Below, in pieces: positions 26,604 to 35,945 of a DNA stretch of 64,000 bases. The translations under genes were made by a program, and so were the position numbers. The notes under the pieces were generated by a model, which was not told the DNA's origin, did no database searches, and saw only the letters and a program-made list of their open reading frames with translations. Origin of the DNA: Actinopolymorpha rutila (lineage in GTDB: Bacteria; Actinomycetota; Actinomycetes; Propionibacteriales; Actinopolymorphaceae); assembly GCF_013407855.1 (NCBI RefSeq), contig NZ_JACBZH010000001.1:4588001-4652000 (forward strand), written 5' to 3'. Each line of letters starts with the position of its first letter. The stretch's first letter is position 1.

Positions 26604-27821
26604 GTGGCCACGACGAGTTGGGTGCCGGTTCCCGAGCGTTCGCCGTTCACCGTGCACAACCTGCCGTACGGCGTCTTCTCCCTCCCCGACGAGGACCCTC
26701 GGGTGGGCGTGGCCATCGGCGACCACGTGCTCGACCTAGCCCCGCTGGCGGCCAGCGAGTACGCCGACTTCGCCGGGGTGTTCACCGCTCCGTCGCTGAA
26801 CCCGTTCATGGCGCTGGGCGCCCGGGCCTGGCACGCCGTCCGGCACTGGGTGACCGAACGCCTGACCGACGAGGCCTACCGCTCCCTGGTCGAACCCGAA
26901 CTCGTCCCGGCGGACCAGGTCGAGCTCCACCTGCCGTTCGAGGTCGCGGACTACGTCGACTTCTACGCCTCCGAACACCACGCCACCCGCCTCGGCCGGC
27001 TGCTCCGCCCCGACGAGCCGCCGCTGACTCCCAACTGGCGGCACCTGCCGATCGGCTACCACGGCCGGGCCGGCACGGTCGCGGTCTCCGGCACGCCGGT
27101 CCTACGACCGCACGGGCAGCACCTCGCGCCGGGCGAGACGACGCCGGCGTTCGGGCCGTCGACCCGGCTCGACCTCGAGGCGGAGGTCGGTTTCGTGGTG
27201 GGCACACCCACCGCCGCGGGGCAGCGGGTGAGTGTGGACGAGGTACGCGAGTACGTCTTCGGAGTGGTCCTGGTCAACGACTGGTCGGCACGTGACCTGC
27301 AGGCGTGGGAGGCCCGGCCGCTCGGGCCGTTCCTGGGCAAGTCGTTTCGTACCTCCGTCTCGCCGTGGGTGGTCCCGCTGGCCGCGCTGGACGCCGCCGC
27401 GCTGCCGCCGCCGGCCCAGGACCCGGCACCGCTGCCCCACCTGCGCGGCTCGAACGACTTCGGGCTCGACCTCGACCTGGAGGTGTCGATCAACGACCAG
27501 GTGGTCGCCCGGCCCCGCTACGCCGACATGTACTGGACGCCGGCGCAGATGCTCGCCCACCTCACCTCCAACGGCGCGACGCTGCGCACCGGCGACCTGC
27601 TCGCCTCCGGCACGGTGTCCGGCCCGGGCGAGGGCGAGTACGGCTGCCTGATGGAGGCGACCGCCGGCGGTACGAACCCGCTCACGCTGGCGGACGGCTC
27701 CACCCGCGCGTTCCTCCAGGACGGTGACGTGGTGACCATCCGGGCCACCGCCCCGGCGCCCGGCGGCGGCCGGCTGGGCTTCGGGTCGGTGACGGGGCAG
27801 ATCCGTCCGGCGGCCCCGTGA
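26604..27821 (+). CDS. fahA: Fumarylacetoacetase
   Basis: It splits fumarylacetoacetate into fumarate and acetoacetate, the last step of tyrosine catabolism. The N-terminal domain begins FTVHNLPYGVFSLPDE. The catalytic domain has DFYASEHHATRLGRL, the metal-binding glutamates in LDLEAEVGFVV, the NDWSARDLQAWE segment and KSFRTSVSPWVV. The length of 405 residues matches the family. GTG 26604 lies 4 bp after the preceding gene, with AGGA overlapping that gene's end. It converges on the acyltransferase gene. Confidence 0.95.
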   Translation: MATTSWVPVPERSPFTVHNLPYGVFSLPDEDPRVGVAIGDHVLDLAPLAASEYADFAGVFTAPSLNPFMALGARAWHAVRHWVTERLTDEAYRSLVEPELVPADQVELHLPFEVADYVDFYASEHHATRLGRLLRPDEPPLTPNWRHLPIGYHGRAGTVAVSGTPVLRPHGQHLAPGETTPAFGPSTRLDLEAEVGFVVGTPTAAGQRVSVDEVREYVFGVVLVNDWSARDLQAWEARPLGPFLGKSFRTSVSPWVVPLAALDAAALPPPAQDPAPLPHLRGSNDFGLDLDLEVSINDQVVARPRYADMYWTPAQMLAHLTSNGATLRTGDLLASGTVSGPGEGEYGCLMEATAGGTNPLTLADGSTRAFLQDGDVVTIRATAPAPGGGRLGFGSVTGQIRPAAP

Positions 27822-27833
27822 CCCGCTCCCCGT

Positions 27834-27859
27834 GACCAGGACCCTCGACCAGGACCCTC
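27834..27859. repeat. 13-bp tandem duplication after fahA
   Basis: GACCAGGACCCTC occurs twice head to tail in the 67-bp gap between the convergent fahA and acyltransferase genes. Probably replication slippage. Confidence 0.7.
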
Positions 27860-27888
27860 GAGACCCGGCCCCCGATCCGGCCGCGCGC

Positions 27889-29118
27889 TCAGTACAGCGT
27901 GACGAAGAAGCCCACTGCGGCGGCGGTGACGACCGCCGCGCCCACCCGCGCCAGTGGGGCCCGTAGCCCCAGCGGCGCCTCGAACCTCCGCGTCGCCGCG
28001 ACCACCGCCACCAGCACCGCCGCCATCACCGGAAGCCACGCCAGCCGGGCGAGCACCCACGACAGCTGGTCGGGTGAGGTGGTCAGTCCCGGCACCGCGC
28101 CGATCGCGGACTTCCCTGCCAGGGACACCAGCACCATCGGCACCTGGTGCCAGCAGAAGATGGTCATCGCGGACAGGTTCACCGCGGCGACGCCCGCCCA
28201 CAGGCCGGGTCGGCGCATCAGCCGGGTGACCGGGCCGTGCAGGAGCAGGGCCGCGCCGGACTGGAACGCCGCCAGCGCGGGCACCAGCAGCGACGGCGGG
28301 TGCGCGTTGGACCGGGCCGCGCCCGGCACGCCGACCATGCTGGCCGGGTAGTGGAACACCAACAGCAGCAGGGCGAACAACGCCGCGCCGCCCACCAGCA
28401 GGAGCCAACCGGCCGACCGCCCGAGCCGGCCCCGCCGCCACGAGACGCCGAGCTGGTACGCGAACAACCATCCCGGCACCAGGTTGACCAGTCCGCCCGA
28501 GCCGGGCACGGCGTCGCTCCACGGGCCGTACCTCGCCAGGTCGACGGCGGCCACGACCGCCAGTAGCGGCAGCGCCGCCCATCCGCCCCACCGCCGGTCG
28601 GCCGCCACGGCGTACCGCGTGAGGACCGTCAGCACCGCGTAGACGGCGACGAACCAGAACGGCTGCACCAGCAGGACGACCCACGTACGCAGGGTTCCCT
28701 CGGGTACGCCGACCGCGCCGAGGACGGCGAGGCAGCCGGCCGACAGCGCCGTGGTGGCGAGCACCGGTCGGGTCAGCCGCGCGAACCGGCGGCGCAGCCA
28801 GGTGGCGTACGGCTCGCCCCGTTCGGCCGACCGGGCCAGGCTCGACACGGCGGCGTGCCCGCCGACGAGGAAGAACAGCCCCAGCATCTGCAGCACCCAG
28901 CTGGCCGGTGCCAGCGCTCCCAGGTCGCGCAGCGGGCTGGCGATCCGCAGTGTGCCGTCGGGCTGGGCGACCAGCGCACCGACCAGCCAGTGGCCGGTCA
29001 CCACGCCGAGCGTGGCGAGGGCTCGGTAGGCGTCCAGTGCCCGGTCGCGGGACGCGGGGGTGCGGGCGGCCACGGTGTGGACGAACGCCTGCCAGGGACG
29101 GGTCACGACGGAGGTCAT
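27889..29118 (-). CDS. Acyltransferase-3 family membrane protein
   Basis: This integral membrane protein of 409 residues has about ten hydrophobic segments. The start region RDRALDAYRALATLGVVTGHWLVG carries the Arg and His expected of the acyltransferase-3 group, which transfers acyl groups to sugars, antibiotics or envelope lipids. The FFLVGGHAAVSS segment and FCWHQVPMV near the end also fit. ATG 29118 overlaps the stop of the upstream hydrolase gene by 4 bp, so an acyltransferase and an esterase-type hydrolase are made together. The substrate is unknown. Confidence 0.82.
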   Translation of the reverse strand: MTSVVTRPWQAFVHTVAARTPASRDRALDAYRALATLGVVTGHWLVGALVAQPDGTLRIASPLRDLGALAPASWVLQMLGLFFLVGGHAAVSSLARSAERGEPYATWLRRRFARLTRPVLATTALSAGCLAVLGAVGVPEGTLRTWVVLLVQPFWFVAVYAVLTVLTRYAVAADRRWGGWAALPLLAVVAAVDLARYGPWSDAVPGSGGLVNLVPGWLFAYQLGVSWRRGRLGRSAGWLLLVGGAALFALLLLVFHYPASMVGVPGAARSNAHPPSLLVPALAAFQSGAALLLHGPVTRLMRRPGLWAGVAAVNLSAMTIFCWHQVPMVLVSLAGKSAIGAVPGLTTSPDQLSWVLARLAWLPVMAAVLVAVVAATRRFEAPLGLRAPLARVGAAVVTAAAVGFFVTLY

Positions 29119-30005
29119 CGGGTCACCTCGTCGGTACGGCCGCGGACGATGCGGGCGATGTTGACCAGCGACTCTGTCCCACGGGCGAAGTAGTCGGCGT
29201 GCCCACGGGCGGTGCCGACCGAGAACCCGCGGGCGCCGAATCGTGGGGCGGTGGGATCCGTGTCGTGGCCGAAGCCGCCCACCCGAAGCGGCGGGGCGAA
29301 CCGGATCGGGTCGCCCGGTGCCCGCGCGGCCCACACCCGGGCGGTGGTGTGCAGGCCGGCCCGGGTATCCGCGTCCATCCCGGGGCTGCCCACGACCACG
29401 ATGTCGTCGACCTGAACCGCGGCCGCGGCCCGGCCGATGACCACCGACCCGTAGCTGTGGCCGACCAGGGCGATCCGGGTGTCCGGGGGCACCTGGCGTG
29501 CCAGCCGCCGGACGAACCGCGCCAGGTCGCGGGCGCCGGCCTTCGCGCGTTCGGACCGGGCCGAGGCGAGGTCGACGCCTTCGGGGGTGTCGTAGCCCAG
29601 CCAGACGACCACGGCCGAACCGGTGCCGGGCGACTGCCGGCGCAACTCGGCGAGCAGGGCCCGGCCCGCGCCACGTGGGGTGGGCCGGGCGTCGCCGGTG
29701 AAGTAGGTGGCCAGTCGGTGGCCGGCGCCCGGAACGACGACGGCCACCTGGTCGGCCGTGGCCAGGTCGCCGAGCACCTCCACGACCCGGCCGTCGCCGC
29801 GCGTGTCGTAGGCGAGGAACCGGTGGCCGTCGACGGTGCGGGCGGCGTAGCGCAACGGCGGCAGGGCGGTGTGGGAGTCGGTGAGGGCGACGGCACTCAC
29901 CCCGGGCGTGAGGCCGCACCATCCCGCGTTGCAGAACAGGGGAATCGGCACCCCGGCCATCAGGAGAACGGTCGCGGCGACCAGTGGAGGCAGCAGAGTT
30001 CGCAC
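29115..30005 (-). CDS. Exported alpha/beta hydrolase, DUF1023-like (paralogue 1)
   Basis: This 296-residue protein has an N-terminal hydrophobic segment (LLPPLVAATVLLMAG), probably a signal or anchor. The alpha/beta hydrolase core shows VAVVVPGAG, the nucleophile elbow LVGHSYGSVV, and VVVGSPGMDADTRAGL. The end (GHADYFARGTESLVNIARIV) carries the catalytic His region. It is related to the protein at 51223-52302: both share LGDLATAD/FGDLATAD, HSYGSVV, GSPG and YF..GTESL/YLAPGTESL. GTG 30005 has a TAGCGT box 7 nt upstream, indicating a leaderless start. The acyltransferase gene is coupled downstream. Confidence 0.82.
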   Translation of the reverse strand: MRTLLPPLVAATVLLMAGVPIPLFCNAGWCGLTPGVSAVALTDSHTALPPLRYAARTVDGHRFLAYDTRGDGRVVEVLGDLATADQVAVVVPGAGHRLATYFTGDARPTPRGAGRALLAELRRQSPGTGSAVVVWLGYDTPEGVDLASARSERAKAGARDLARFVRRLARQVPPDTRIALVGHSYGSVVIGRAAAAVQVDDIVVVGSPGMDADTRAGLHTTARVWAARAPGDPIRFAPPLRVGGFGHDTDPTAPRFGARGFSVGTARGHADYFARGTESLVNIARIVRGRTDEVTR

Positions 30006-30012
30006 GTCAGTG

Positions 30013-30018
30013 ACGCTA
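30013..30018 (-). promoter_or_regulatory. Candidate -10 box (TAGCGT) for the leaderless hydrolase mRNA
   Basis: TAGCGT on the minus strand, then CACTGAC, then GTG at 30005. It would drive the hydrolase-acyltransferase pair. Confidence 0.55.
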
Positions 30019-30085
30019 CGAAGCGCAGCCGCCCGTCACGATGCGGCAGATACCCCTTGTGGTGGTGGGGTTTCCGCCCTCGCAA

Positions 30086-30122
30086 GGTGGGGTTGCCCCC
30101 ACCCTGACACCTCCCCTAGGGG
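30086..30122. repeat. Adjacent hairpin and palindrome upstream of the hydrolase gene
   Basis: GGTGGGG (30086-30092) and CCCCACC (30097-30103) form a perfect 7-bp stem with a 4-nt loop. Ten bases later CCCCTAGGGG (30113-30122) is a perfect palindrome. Both lie between the hydrolase promoter and the ABC operon terminator; either could be an operator. Confidence 0.5.
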
Positions 30123-30139
30123 TGCGTCCCGCAACGCGA

Positions 30140-30176
30140 ACGTCCCGCTGTCAAAGAGCGCTTGACAGCGGGACGT
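30140..30176 (-). terminator. Terminator hairpin after the peptide-type ABC operon
   Basis: ACGTCCCGCTGTCAA and TTGACAGCGGGACGT are perfect 15-bp arms around a 7-nt loop (AGAGCGC). The structure starts 17 bp beyond the stop of the last operon gene. No T-run follows, as is usual for actinobacterial hairpin terminators. Confidence 0.75.
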
Positions 30177-30192
30177 ACGTCAGAGGTGGGCG

Positions 30193-31017
30193 TCAGTCGA
30201 GGATGTTCTCGTGCAGCCGGGGTACGTCGGCGAGCAGCCGCTGGGTGTACTCGTGCCGCGGGTTGAAGATGACCTCGTCGGTGGGGCCCTGTTCGACGAC
30301 CTGGCCCTGGCTCATCACCAGCACCCGGTCGCTCACGTAGCACGCCTGGCCGATGTCGTGGGTGATGAACAGGATCGTCATGTCGTAGTCGCGGCGCAGG
30401 TCGGCGAGGACGTTCAGGATGTTCGCCCGCAGCGACGCGTCCAGCATCGAGGTGGCCTCGTCGGCGACCAGGATCCGTGGCTGCAACATCAGCGCCCGGG
30501 CGATCATCACCCGCTGCCGCTGGCCGCCGGACAGTTGGTGCGGCCACTTGTCGAGCACGTCACCGGACAGCCCGACGTGGTCGAGCGCCTGCGCCATCAG
30601 CGTCTCGCCCCGCTCGGCCGAGCCGGCAGCGGCCAGGCGCAGCGACCGGTTCAGCAGCCTGCGTACCGTGAAGAACTGGTTGAACGAGCTGAACGGGTCC
30701 TGGAAGACCGCCTGCACGTCGCGCCAGTACGCCTGCAGGTCGCGGCCCTTCAGCGAGGTGACGTCCCGGCCGGACAGGTGCAGCGTCCCCGCCGTCGGGT
30801 CCAGCAGCCGCAGCACCAGCCGGGCCAGCGTCGACTTCCCGCTGCCGCTCTCCCCCACGATGGACACGACCTCCTGGCGGCCCAACGTGAACGACACGTC
30901 GTCGACGGCCCGGACGGTGTTGGCGCCGTGACCGAAGACACGGGACAGCGACTTCGCCTCGATCAGCGGCCCCGTGTCGCTGCGAGGCTCCGCGTCGCTT
31001 CGGGGCTGCGCGCTCAT
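30193..31017 (-). CDS. ABC importer ATPase 2 (DppF/OppF type)
   Basis: This 274-residue ATPase has Walker A GESGSGKST, Q-loop in QAVFQDPFSSFN, signature LSGGQ, Walker B ILVADEATS and the H-loop in LFITHDIGQ. It is the last gene of a five-gene peptide/oligosaccharide-type importer. ATG 31017 overlaps the stop of the preceding ATPase gene by 4 bp. Unlike OppF proteins it ends soon after the RHEYTQRLLADVP segment and lacks the C-terminal cysteine-rich tail that the partner ATPase has. Confidence 0.92.
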   Translation of the reverse strand: MSAQPRSDAEPRSDTGPLIEAKSLSRVFGHGANTVRAVDDVSFTLGRQEVVSIVGESGSGKSTLARLVLRLLDPTAGTLHLSGRDVTSLKGRDLQAYWRDVQAVFQDPFSSFNQFFTVRRLLNRSLRLAAAGSAERGETLMAQALDHVGLSGDVLDKWPHQLSGGQRQRVMIARALMLQPRILVADEATSMLDASLRANILNVLADLRRDYDMTILFITHDIGQACYVSDRVLVMSQGQVVEQGPTDEVIFNPRHEYTQRLLADVPRLHENILD

Positions 31018-32036
31018 CGACCCACCTCCACCGTCTGGCCGGGATGCTGGTCGGCCCACCAGCACAGCGAGTGGCGGCGCTCGTCACCGACCCGCGGCGG
31101 GTCCTCCGTACGGCAGATGTCCATCACCAGCGGGCACCTGGGGTGGAACCGGCACGCGTCCGGCGGGTGGGCCAGGCTCGGCGGTGCGCCCGGAATGCCG
31201 CGCACCCTGGTCTGCCGCATGTGGGGTTCGGGCACCAGCACCGACGACAGCAGGGACGCGCTGTAGGGGTGGCGGGGCCGGTTGATGAGCTCGGTCGCGG
31301 GACTGACCTCGGCGATCTTCCCGGCGTACATCACCGCGATCCGGTCGGCGATCGTGTTGAGCACCGGCAGGTCGTGGGTGATGAAGATGACGCCGCCGAT
31401 GATGTCCTGCTTCAGCATCTCCCGCAGCATCTCGATCAGGATCCGCTGGGAGGACACGTCGAGCGCGGACGTCGGCTCGTCGGCGATCAGCAGCCGGGGG
31501 TCGAGCAGGGTGGAGATGACCGTGACCACCCGCTGCTTCATGCCGCCGCTGAGCTGGTGGGGGTAGTAGTCGAGGACGCGTGCCGGCAGGTCGAGTTGTT
31601 CCAGTCGCTGCCGCGCCCGCTCGATCGCGTTGTCGCGCCGGACGCCCGGCTGGTGCGCGCGGATCACGTCGTAGGCGAAGTCCCGGATCCGCACCGTCGG
31701 GCTGAGGGAGTTCATCGCGCCCTGCGGCAGCAGGGACACCACCTCGCCCCGCCACGATCGCGGCGGCTTGCGGTCCGGCCCGAGGTCGAGCTGCTTGCCG
31801 TCGACCTCCAGCGAACCGCTCAGCACGTACAGCGGCGGTCGTACGGTCAGCGACAGGATCGAGCCGAGGGTGCTCTTGCCGCAGCCGGACTCCCCGGCCA
31901 CCCCGAGCACCTCTCCCTTGCGCACCTCGATCGACACGTCGTCGACCGCGACCACCCGGCCGCCCTCGACGTTGTAGGCGGCCCGCAACCGCTCGGCCCG
32001 CAGCAGGACGTCGGTGGAGGTCATCACCCCGGTCAT
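31014..32036 (-). CDS. ABC importer ATPase 1 (DppD/OppD type)
   Basis: This 340-residue ATPase has Walker A GESGCGKST, signature LSGGM, Walker B LLIADEPTSALD and H-loop FITHDLPVL. The C-terminal oligopeptide-type domain has PGAPPSLAHPPDACRFHPRC with cysteines spaced as in OppD/DppD iron-sulfur tails. Both ends overlap neighbours by 4 bp (ATGA), so the operon is tightly coupled. It pairs with the next ATPase to drive the DppBC-type permeases. Confidence 0.93.
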   Translation of the reverse strand: MTGVMTSTDVLLRAERLRAAYNVEGGRVVAVDDVSIEVRKGEVLGVAGESGCGKSTLGSILSLTVRPPLYVLSGSLEVDGKQLDLGPDRKPPRSWRGEVVSLLPQGAMNSLSPTVRIRDFAYDVIRAHQPGVRRDNAIERARQRLEQLDLPARVLDYYPHQLSGGMKQRVVTVISTLLDPRLLIADEPTSALDVSSQRILIEMLREMLKQDIIGGVIFITHDLPVLNTIADRIAVMYAGKIAEVSPATELINRPRHPYSASLLSSVLVPEPHMRQTRVRGIPGAPPSLAHPPDACRFHPRCPLVMDICRTEDPPRVGDERRHSLCWWADQHPGQTVEVGR

Positions 32037-33046
32037 GCGCTACCCGACCTTTCACTCGTCCGGTCCGGACCGGAGCCGACGACGCGTTCGCCCGCGCCGG
32101 GTTCGGCCACCGGTTCGCCCGCCGCCCCGACATCGAGAGTCTCGGCGGCGACGGCACCGCTGGTGACCAGCGACACCGACGCACCGGCGCCGGCACCGGC
32201 GGCCGCACCGCGCTGCCGGCGGCCACGCCGCAACCGCGGGTTGAACACCTCGTCCAGGCTGGACTGCAACATCAGCAGGGCGAACGCGACCAGCGTCAGG
32301 AGGATCGTCGGCGGGAGGAACGCCCACCAGGCGCCGTTCAGCAACGACTCACCGACCAGGGCCCAGTTGAGCATGATGCCGAGCGAGACGCTTCCGCTCG
32401 GGCCCAGGCCGAGCAGGGACAGCCCGGCCTCGGCGAGGATCGCGCTGGACACCTGGAGCACGAACGCCATCGCGATGTAGGACATGAGGTACGGCAGGAC
32501 GTCCCACATCAAGATGTCGAACGTACGCGCGCCGGACAGCCTCGCCACGTCGAGGTGCTCACGCGTTCGCACACTGCTGGCCTGTGCGCGTACGGCCCGC
32601 GCCGTCCACGGCCAGCTGGTGATGGCGATGACCACCGCCATCGCCACGATCGAACGGAAGTCGATCGCGACCGACAACAGGATGAGTACGACGATCGCGG
32701 GGATCGCCAGCGCGACGTTGGTGACGCCCATCAGCGCCTCTTCGACCACGCCGCCGTGGTAGCCCGCGAGCAGGCCGAGGACGACCCCGATCAGCGTCGC
32801 CACCACCCCGGCGACCAGGCCGATGATCAGTGAGGTCCGGGTGCCGAGCATCAGGTTGGTGAAGACGTCGTGGCCGAGGTCGTCGGTGCCGAGCCAGGCG
32901 TGGCTCGACGGCGGGTCGTACAGCCCGCCGACGTCCTTGCCGGGGTTCGCGCCGAAGAGCATCGGCCCGAGCACCGCGAACGCCACGACCAGGGCGAAGA
33001 TCACCGCCGCGACCCAGAACCGCGGTGTGAAGCGCGCCATTCGCAT
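32033..33046 (-). CDS. ABC importer permease 2 (DppC type)
   Basis: This 337-residue membrane protein has an N-terminal helix, the segment WLGTDDLGHDVFTNLMLGTRTSL typical of DppC permeases, about five more helices, and the EAA loop region around EHLDVARLSGARTFDILM. The last 60 residues are an Ala/Gly/Glu-rich cytoplasmic tail not usual in the family. The start (33046) shares one base with the stop of the first permease gene (TGATG). Confidence 0.92.
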   Translation of the reverse strand: MRMARFTPRFWVAAVIFALVVAFAVLGPMLFGANPGKDVGGLYDPPSSHAWLGTDDLGHDVFTNLMLGTRTSLIIGLVAGVVATLIGVVLGLLAGYHGGVVEEALMGVTNVALAIPAIVVLILLSVAIDFRSIVAMAVVIAITSWPWTARAVRAQASSVRTREHLDVARLSGARTFDILMWDVLPYLMSYIAMAFVLQVSSAILAEAGLSLLGLGPSGSVSLGIMLNWALVGESLLNGAWWAFLPPTILLTLVAFALLMLQSSLDEVFNPRLRRGRRQRGAAAGAGAGASVSLVTSGAVAAETLDVGAAGEPVAEPGAGERVVGSGPDRTSERSGSA

Positions 33047-34053
33047 CAGCGTTCACCTGCCTGCGACGCCCGGATCCGCGGGTCGACGAACCCGTAGGCG
33101 ATCTCGACGAGGAAGTTGGACAACAACACCGCGACCAGAATGATGAGGGTGATCGCCTGGATGACCGGATAGTCGTTCTGGCCGATCGCGGAGAACAGCA
33201 ACGAGCCGATTCCGGGATAGGAGAACACGATCTCGGTGATGAGGGCGCCACCCACCAGAGTGCCGATCGACAACGCCAGGCCGGTCACCTGCGGGAGCAT
33301 CGCGTTGCGGAAGATGTAGCGCACGATCCGCTTGTCCGACAGGCCGAGCCCGCGACCGTAGTTCACGTAGTCGGAGTTCAGCTCGTAGATCGCCATCGAC
33401 CGCATGCCGACGGCCTGCCCGCCGACGAAGATGAGTACCAGTGAAAGGAACGGCAGCCAGTAATGTCGCATCACGTCGACCATGAACGTGACACTCAGCT
33501 CCGGCGAGCTGCCCGGCTCGTAGCCGCCACCAGGTGGGAGCAGCGGTAACGCCACCGCGCACAGGTAGAGCAACAGGATCGCCAGGCAGTAGTACGGCAT
33601 GCTGGACAGGAACAACGAACTCAGGAACGCGCCCCGGTCGAACCATCCGCCCTTGAACGCCGCCAGCGCGCCGAGCGCGTTGCCGACCAGCCAGCCGATC
33701 AGGATGGCCGGCAGCTGCAGGCCGATCGTCCACGGAAGCGCCTGGCTGATCAGACCGTCGACATGCGCGGGGTACTGCGCGAACGACGTGCCCAGGTCGA
33801 AGTGCGCCAGGTTGCCGAGATAGGTGAAGAACTGCCCCACCATCGACTGGTTGAGGCCGAACTCCTTGACGTAGTGCGCGTGAATCCGCTGCAGCGACTC
33901 GGCCTGCGTCCCCGAGCGCCCGAGCTGGGCGACGATCGCGTCCACCGGGTTTCCGGGGACGAGCCGCGGGAGCAGGAAGTTCAGGACCAGCGCCACGATG
34001 AGTGCGCCGATGTACCACAGCGTCTTGCCGACGAGGTACTTACGTAGCCGCAT
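33046..34053 (-). CDS. ABC importer permease 1 (DppB type)
   Basis: This 335-residue permease shows a first helix, PRLVPGNPVDAIVAQLG, a periplasmic loop, then five helices with the EAA-like loop DYVNYGRGLGLSDKRIVRYIFRNA, and a final YGFVDPRIR segment. These are the marks of DppB/OppB permeases. It follows the binding-protein gene after 89 bp and overlaps the DppC-type gene by one base. Confidence 0.93.
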   Translation of the reverse strand: MRLRKYLVGKTLWYIGALIVALVLNFLLPRLVPGNPVDAIVAQLGRSGTQAESLQRIHAHYVKEFGLNQSMVGQFFTYLGNLAHFDLGTSFAQYPAHVDGLISQALPWTIGLQLPAILIGWLVGNALGALAAFKGGWFDRGAFLSSLFLSSMPYYCLAILLLYLCAVALPLLPPGGGYEPGSSPELSVTFMVDVMRHYWLPFLSLVLIFVGGQAVGMRSMAIYELNSDYVNYGRGLGLSDKRIVRYIFRNAMLPQVTGLALSIGTLVGGALITEIVFSYPGIGSLLFSAIGQNDYPVIQAITLIILVAVLLSNFLVEIAYGFVDPRIRASQAGER

Positions 34054-34142
34054 TCACTTCCCTCACGTTCCGCCGACGGGCGTGCGGCCGGATGGGACGC
34101 CGCGCCGCACCCCGTCGTGCGCGCGGCGTCCCAGCCGGGTGT

Positions 34143-35945
34143 TCAGCTCTGCGAGACGCGCTTGATCTTGAACAGCCAGGCGACGCCGGCGCCGGAGAAC
34201 ATCGGCGGCGCGTAGGGGTTCTTCTCGTTCGGGAAGTTCTTCCAGTTGGTCTCGTTGAACTCGTAGAACTCCAGCGGGCGGTACATCAACGGGACCATCG
34301 GCGCGTTCTTCATGAAGATCTCGTCGAGCTTGCCGTACGCCTCCTTGGCCGTCGCGGTGTCGGTGGCCGCGGCCGCCTGGTCGAGCAGCGAGGCGACTGC
34401 CGGGTCCTTGAACCGGCCGTAGTTCCAGAAAGCCGGCTGGCCGAGCTTGGCGACCCCGCGGTTGTCGAGTACGTCGCGGAACCGCTGCCACGGTGTGGCC
34501 GCACTGGTGGAGGCCACACCCCAGCAGGCCAGGTCGAAGTCGCCGGCCTGGACCGAACTGGTGACGTTGGGCGCCTGCGGGAACTTCGTGGTGATGTCGA
34601 TCCCGGCCGCCTTGGCGTTGTTGGCGACGATGCGCAGGGCGCTCTGCCAGTCGCTCCAGCCGGTGGGCGTCTGCGCCGTCCACGGTCCGAGCCGGGTGCC
34701 GTCGGGCAGGACGTAGATGCCGTCCGATCCCTTCTTGGCCTTCAGTTCGCCCTCGAGAATCTTCTTGGACTCCTCGGGGTCGTACTTCCAGCCGTTGGTC
34801 GCCACCGACTGCTGGTCGAAGAACTTCGACTCACCGCCGGTGGGCAGAATGACGCTGGAGTTGGCCGGCTTGGAGTACCGCGACATGGCCTTGTCGGCAA
34901 TGTCCTGGTAGTTGATGGCGAACGCCAGCGCCCGGCGCACCTTCGGGTTGTCCAGGCCCTTCTTCGTGGTGTTGATGACGAGCATCGGAATACCGCCGGG
35001 CACGTGGTAGGGCGCCTTCTTGTACCACGTGGACACGGCCAGCTTCTTGTCCTCCCACATCTTCCAGATCTGTGGGGTGAACTGCTGCATCACGTCGACA
35101 CCGCCGCGCTGGAAGCGCAGGTCGCCGTCCTGGTTGCCCTTGAAGATGGGGTGGACGATGTACTTCGGCGCGGGCAGGCCGCCGAACGCGCTCTTGCCCC
35201 AGTAGGTGTCCTGGCGGGTGAGGCTGATCTGCTGCTGGTTGTAGGAGTCCACCTTGTAGGCGCCGGAGCCGACCGGCTTGAGGTTCTCGAACTGCCCCAT
35301 CTGCTTGCCCTGCTTCTCCAGCGGCTCCCACACGTGCTTGGGCAGGATGAACGTGCCGGCCAGGCCGTTCTTTACCAGAGCGGGGTTGTACTTCTTGCGG
35401 TTGAGGGTGACCTTGACCGTCTGCGGGTCGCTGGCCTCGATCTTGTCCACGTTGTCCCAGAACGAGGCGTAGGACAGTTCCGAGTGCCGCTTGGCCAGCT
35501 CGAACGTGTAGACCACGTCGTCGGCGGTGAGCGGTTTCCCGTCCTGCCACTTGGTGCCGTCCTGCAGCGGAACGACGATCGTGCTGTCGTCAGGCGTCTG
35601 GAGCTCCTTGCCCAGGCCGGGTTCGAGCTTGCCGGTCAGCAGGTTGAAGCGGACCAGCGTCTCGTAGACCAACTGCATGGCGCCCTGTCCGCAGGGCCAG
35701 CCAGTGCTTTGCCCCAGCGGGTTGAACTGCGTGGGCGGGCCCCACTGGAAGCCGGCGATGAAAAGCGTCTCGCCCTGCTTGCCGGACCGGCCGCCGCCCT
35801 TTCCTCCCCCGCCACCGCCGGCGCCACTTCCGCCCTGACCACAACCGGCCAGGGCGCCGCCACCGACTCCCACGGCCGCGGCTGCCATCGCGGCGTTGAA
35901 CAAGAACTGCCGGCGCGACGAGCGCGCGGCACCGAATTCTGACAT
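34143..35945 (-). CDS. ABC importer substrate-binding lipoprotein (SBP family 5)
   Basis: This 600-residue extracytoplasmic binding protein has a twin-arginine motif (SSRRQFLFNAA) and a lipobox (ALAGC), so it is probably exported folded and lipid-anchored. A Gly/Lys linker follows the Cys. The SBP_bac_5 fold is shown by PGLGKELQTPDDSTIVVPLQ, KWQDGKPLTADDVVYTF and the KVRRALAFAINYQDIA region. Such proteins bind peptides or oligosaccharides; the ligand is not evident. ATG 35945 follows GAAGGGA. It leads the SBP-permease-permease-ATPase-ATPase operon. Confidence 0.92.
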   Translation of the reverse strand: MSEFGAARSSRRQFLFNAAMAAAAVGVGGGALAGCGQGGSGAGGGGGGKGGGRSGKQGETLFIAGFQWGPPTQFNPLGQSTGWPCGQGAMQLVYETLVRFNLLTGKLEPGLGKELQTPDDSTIVVPLQDGTKWQDGKPLTADDVVYTFELAKRHSELSYASFWDNVDKIEASDPQTVKVTLNRKKYNPALVKNGLAGTFILPKHVWEPLEKQGKQMGQFENLKPVGSGAYKVDSYNQQQISLTRQDTYWGKSAFGGLPAPKYIVHPIFKGNQDGDLRFQRGGVDVMQQFTPQIWKMWEDKKLAVSTWYKKAPYHVPGGIPMLVINTTKKGLDNPKVRRALAFAINYQDIADKAMSRYSKPANSSVILPTGGESKFFDQQSVATNGWKYDPEESKKILEGELKAKKGSDGIYVLPDGTRLGPWTAQTPTGWSDWQSALRIVANNAKAAGIDITTKFPQAPNVTSSVQAGDFDLACWGVASTSAATPWQRFRDVLDNRGVAKLGQPAFWNYGRFKDPAVASLLDQAAAATDTATAKEAYGKLDEIFMKNAPMVPLMYRPLEFYEFNETNWKNFPNEKNPYAPPMFSGAGVAWLFKIKRVSQS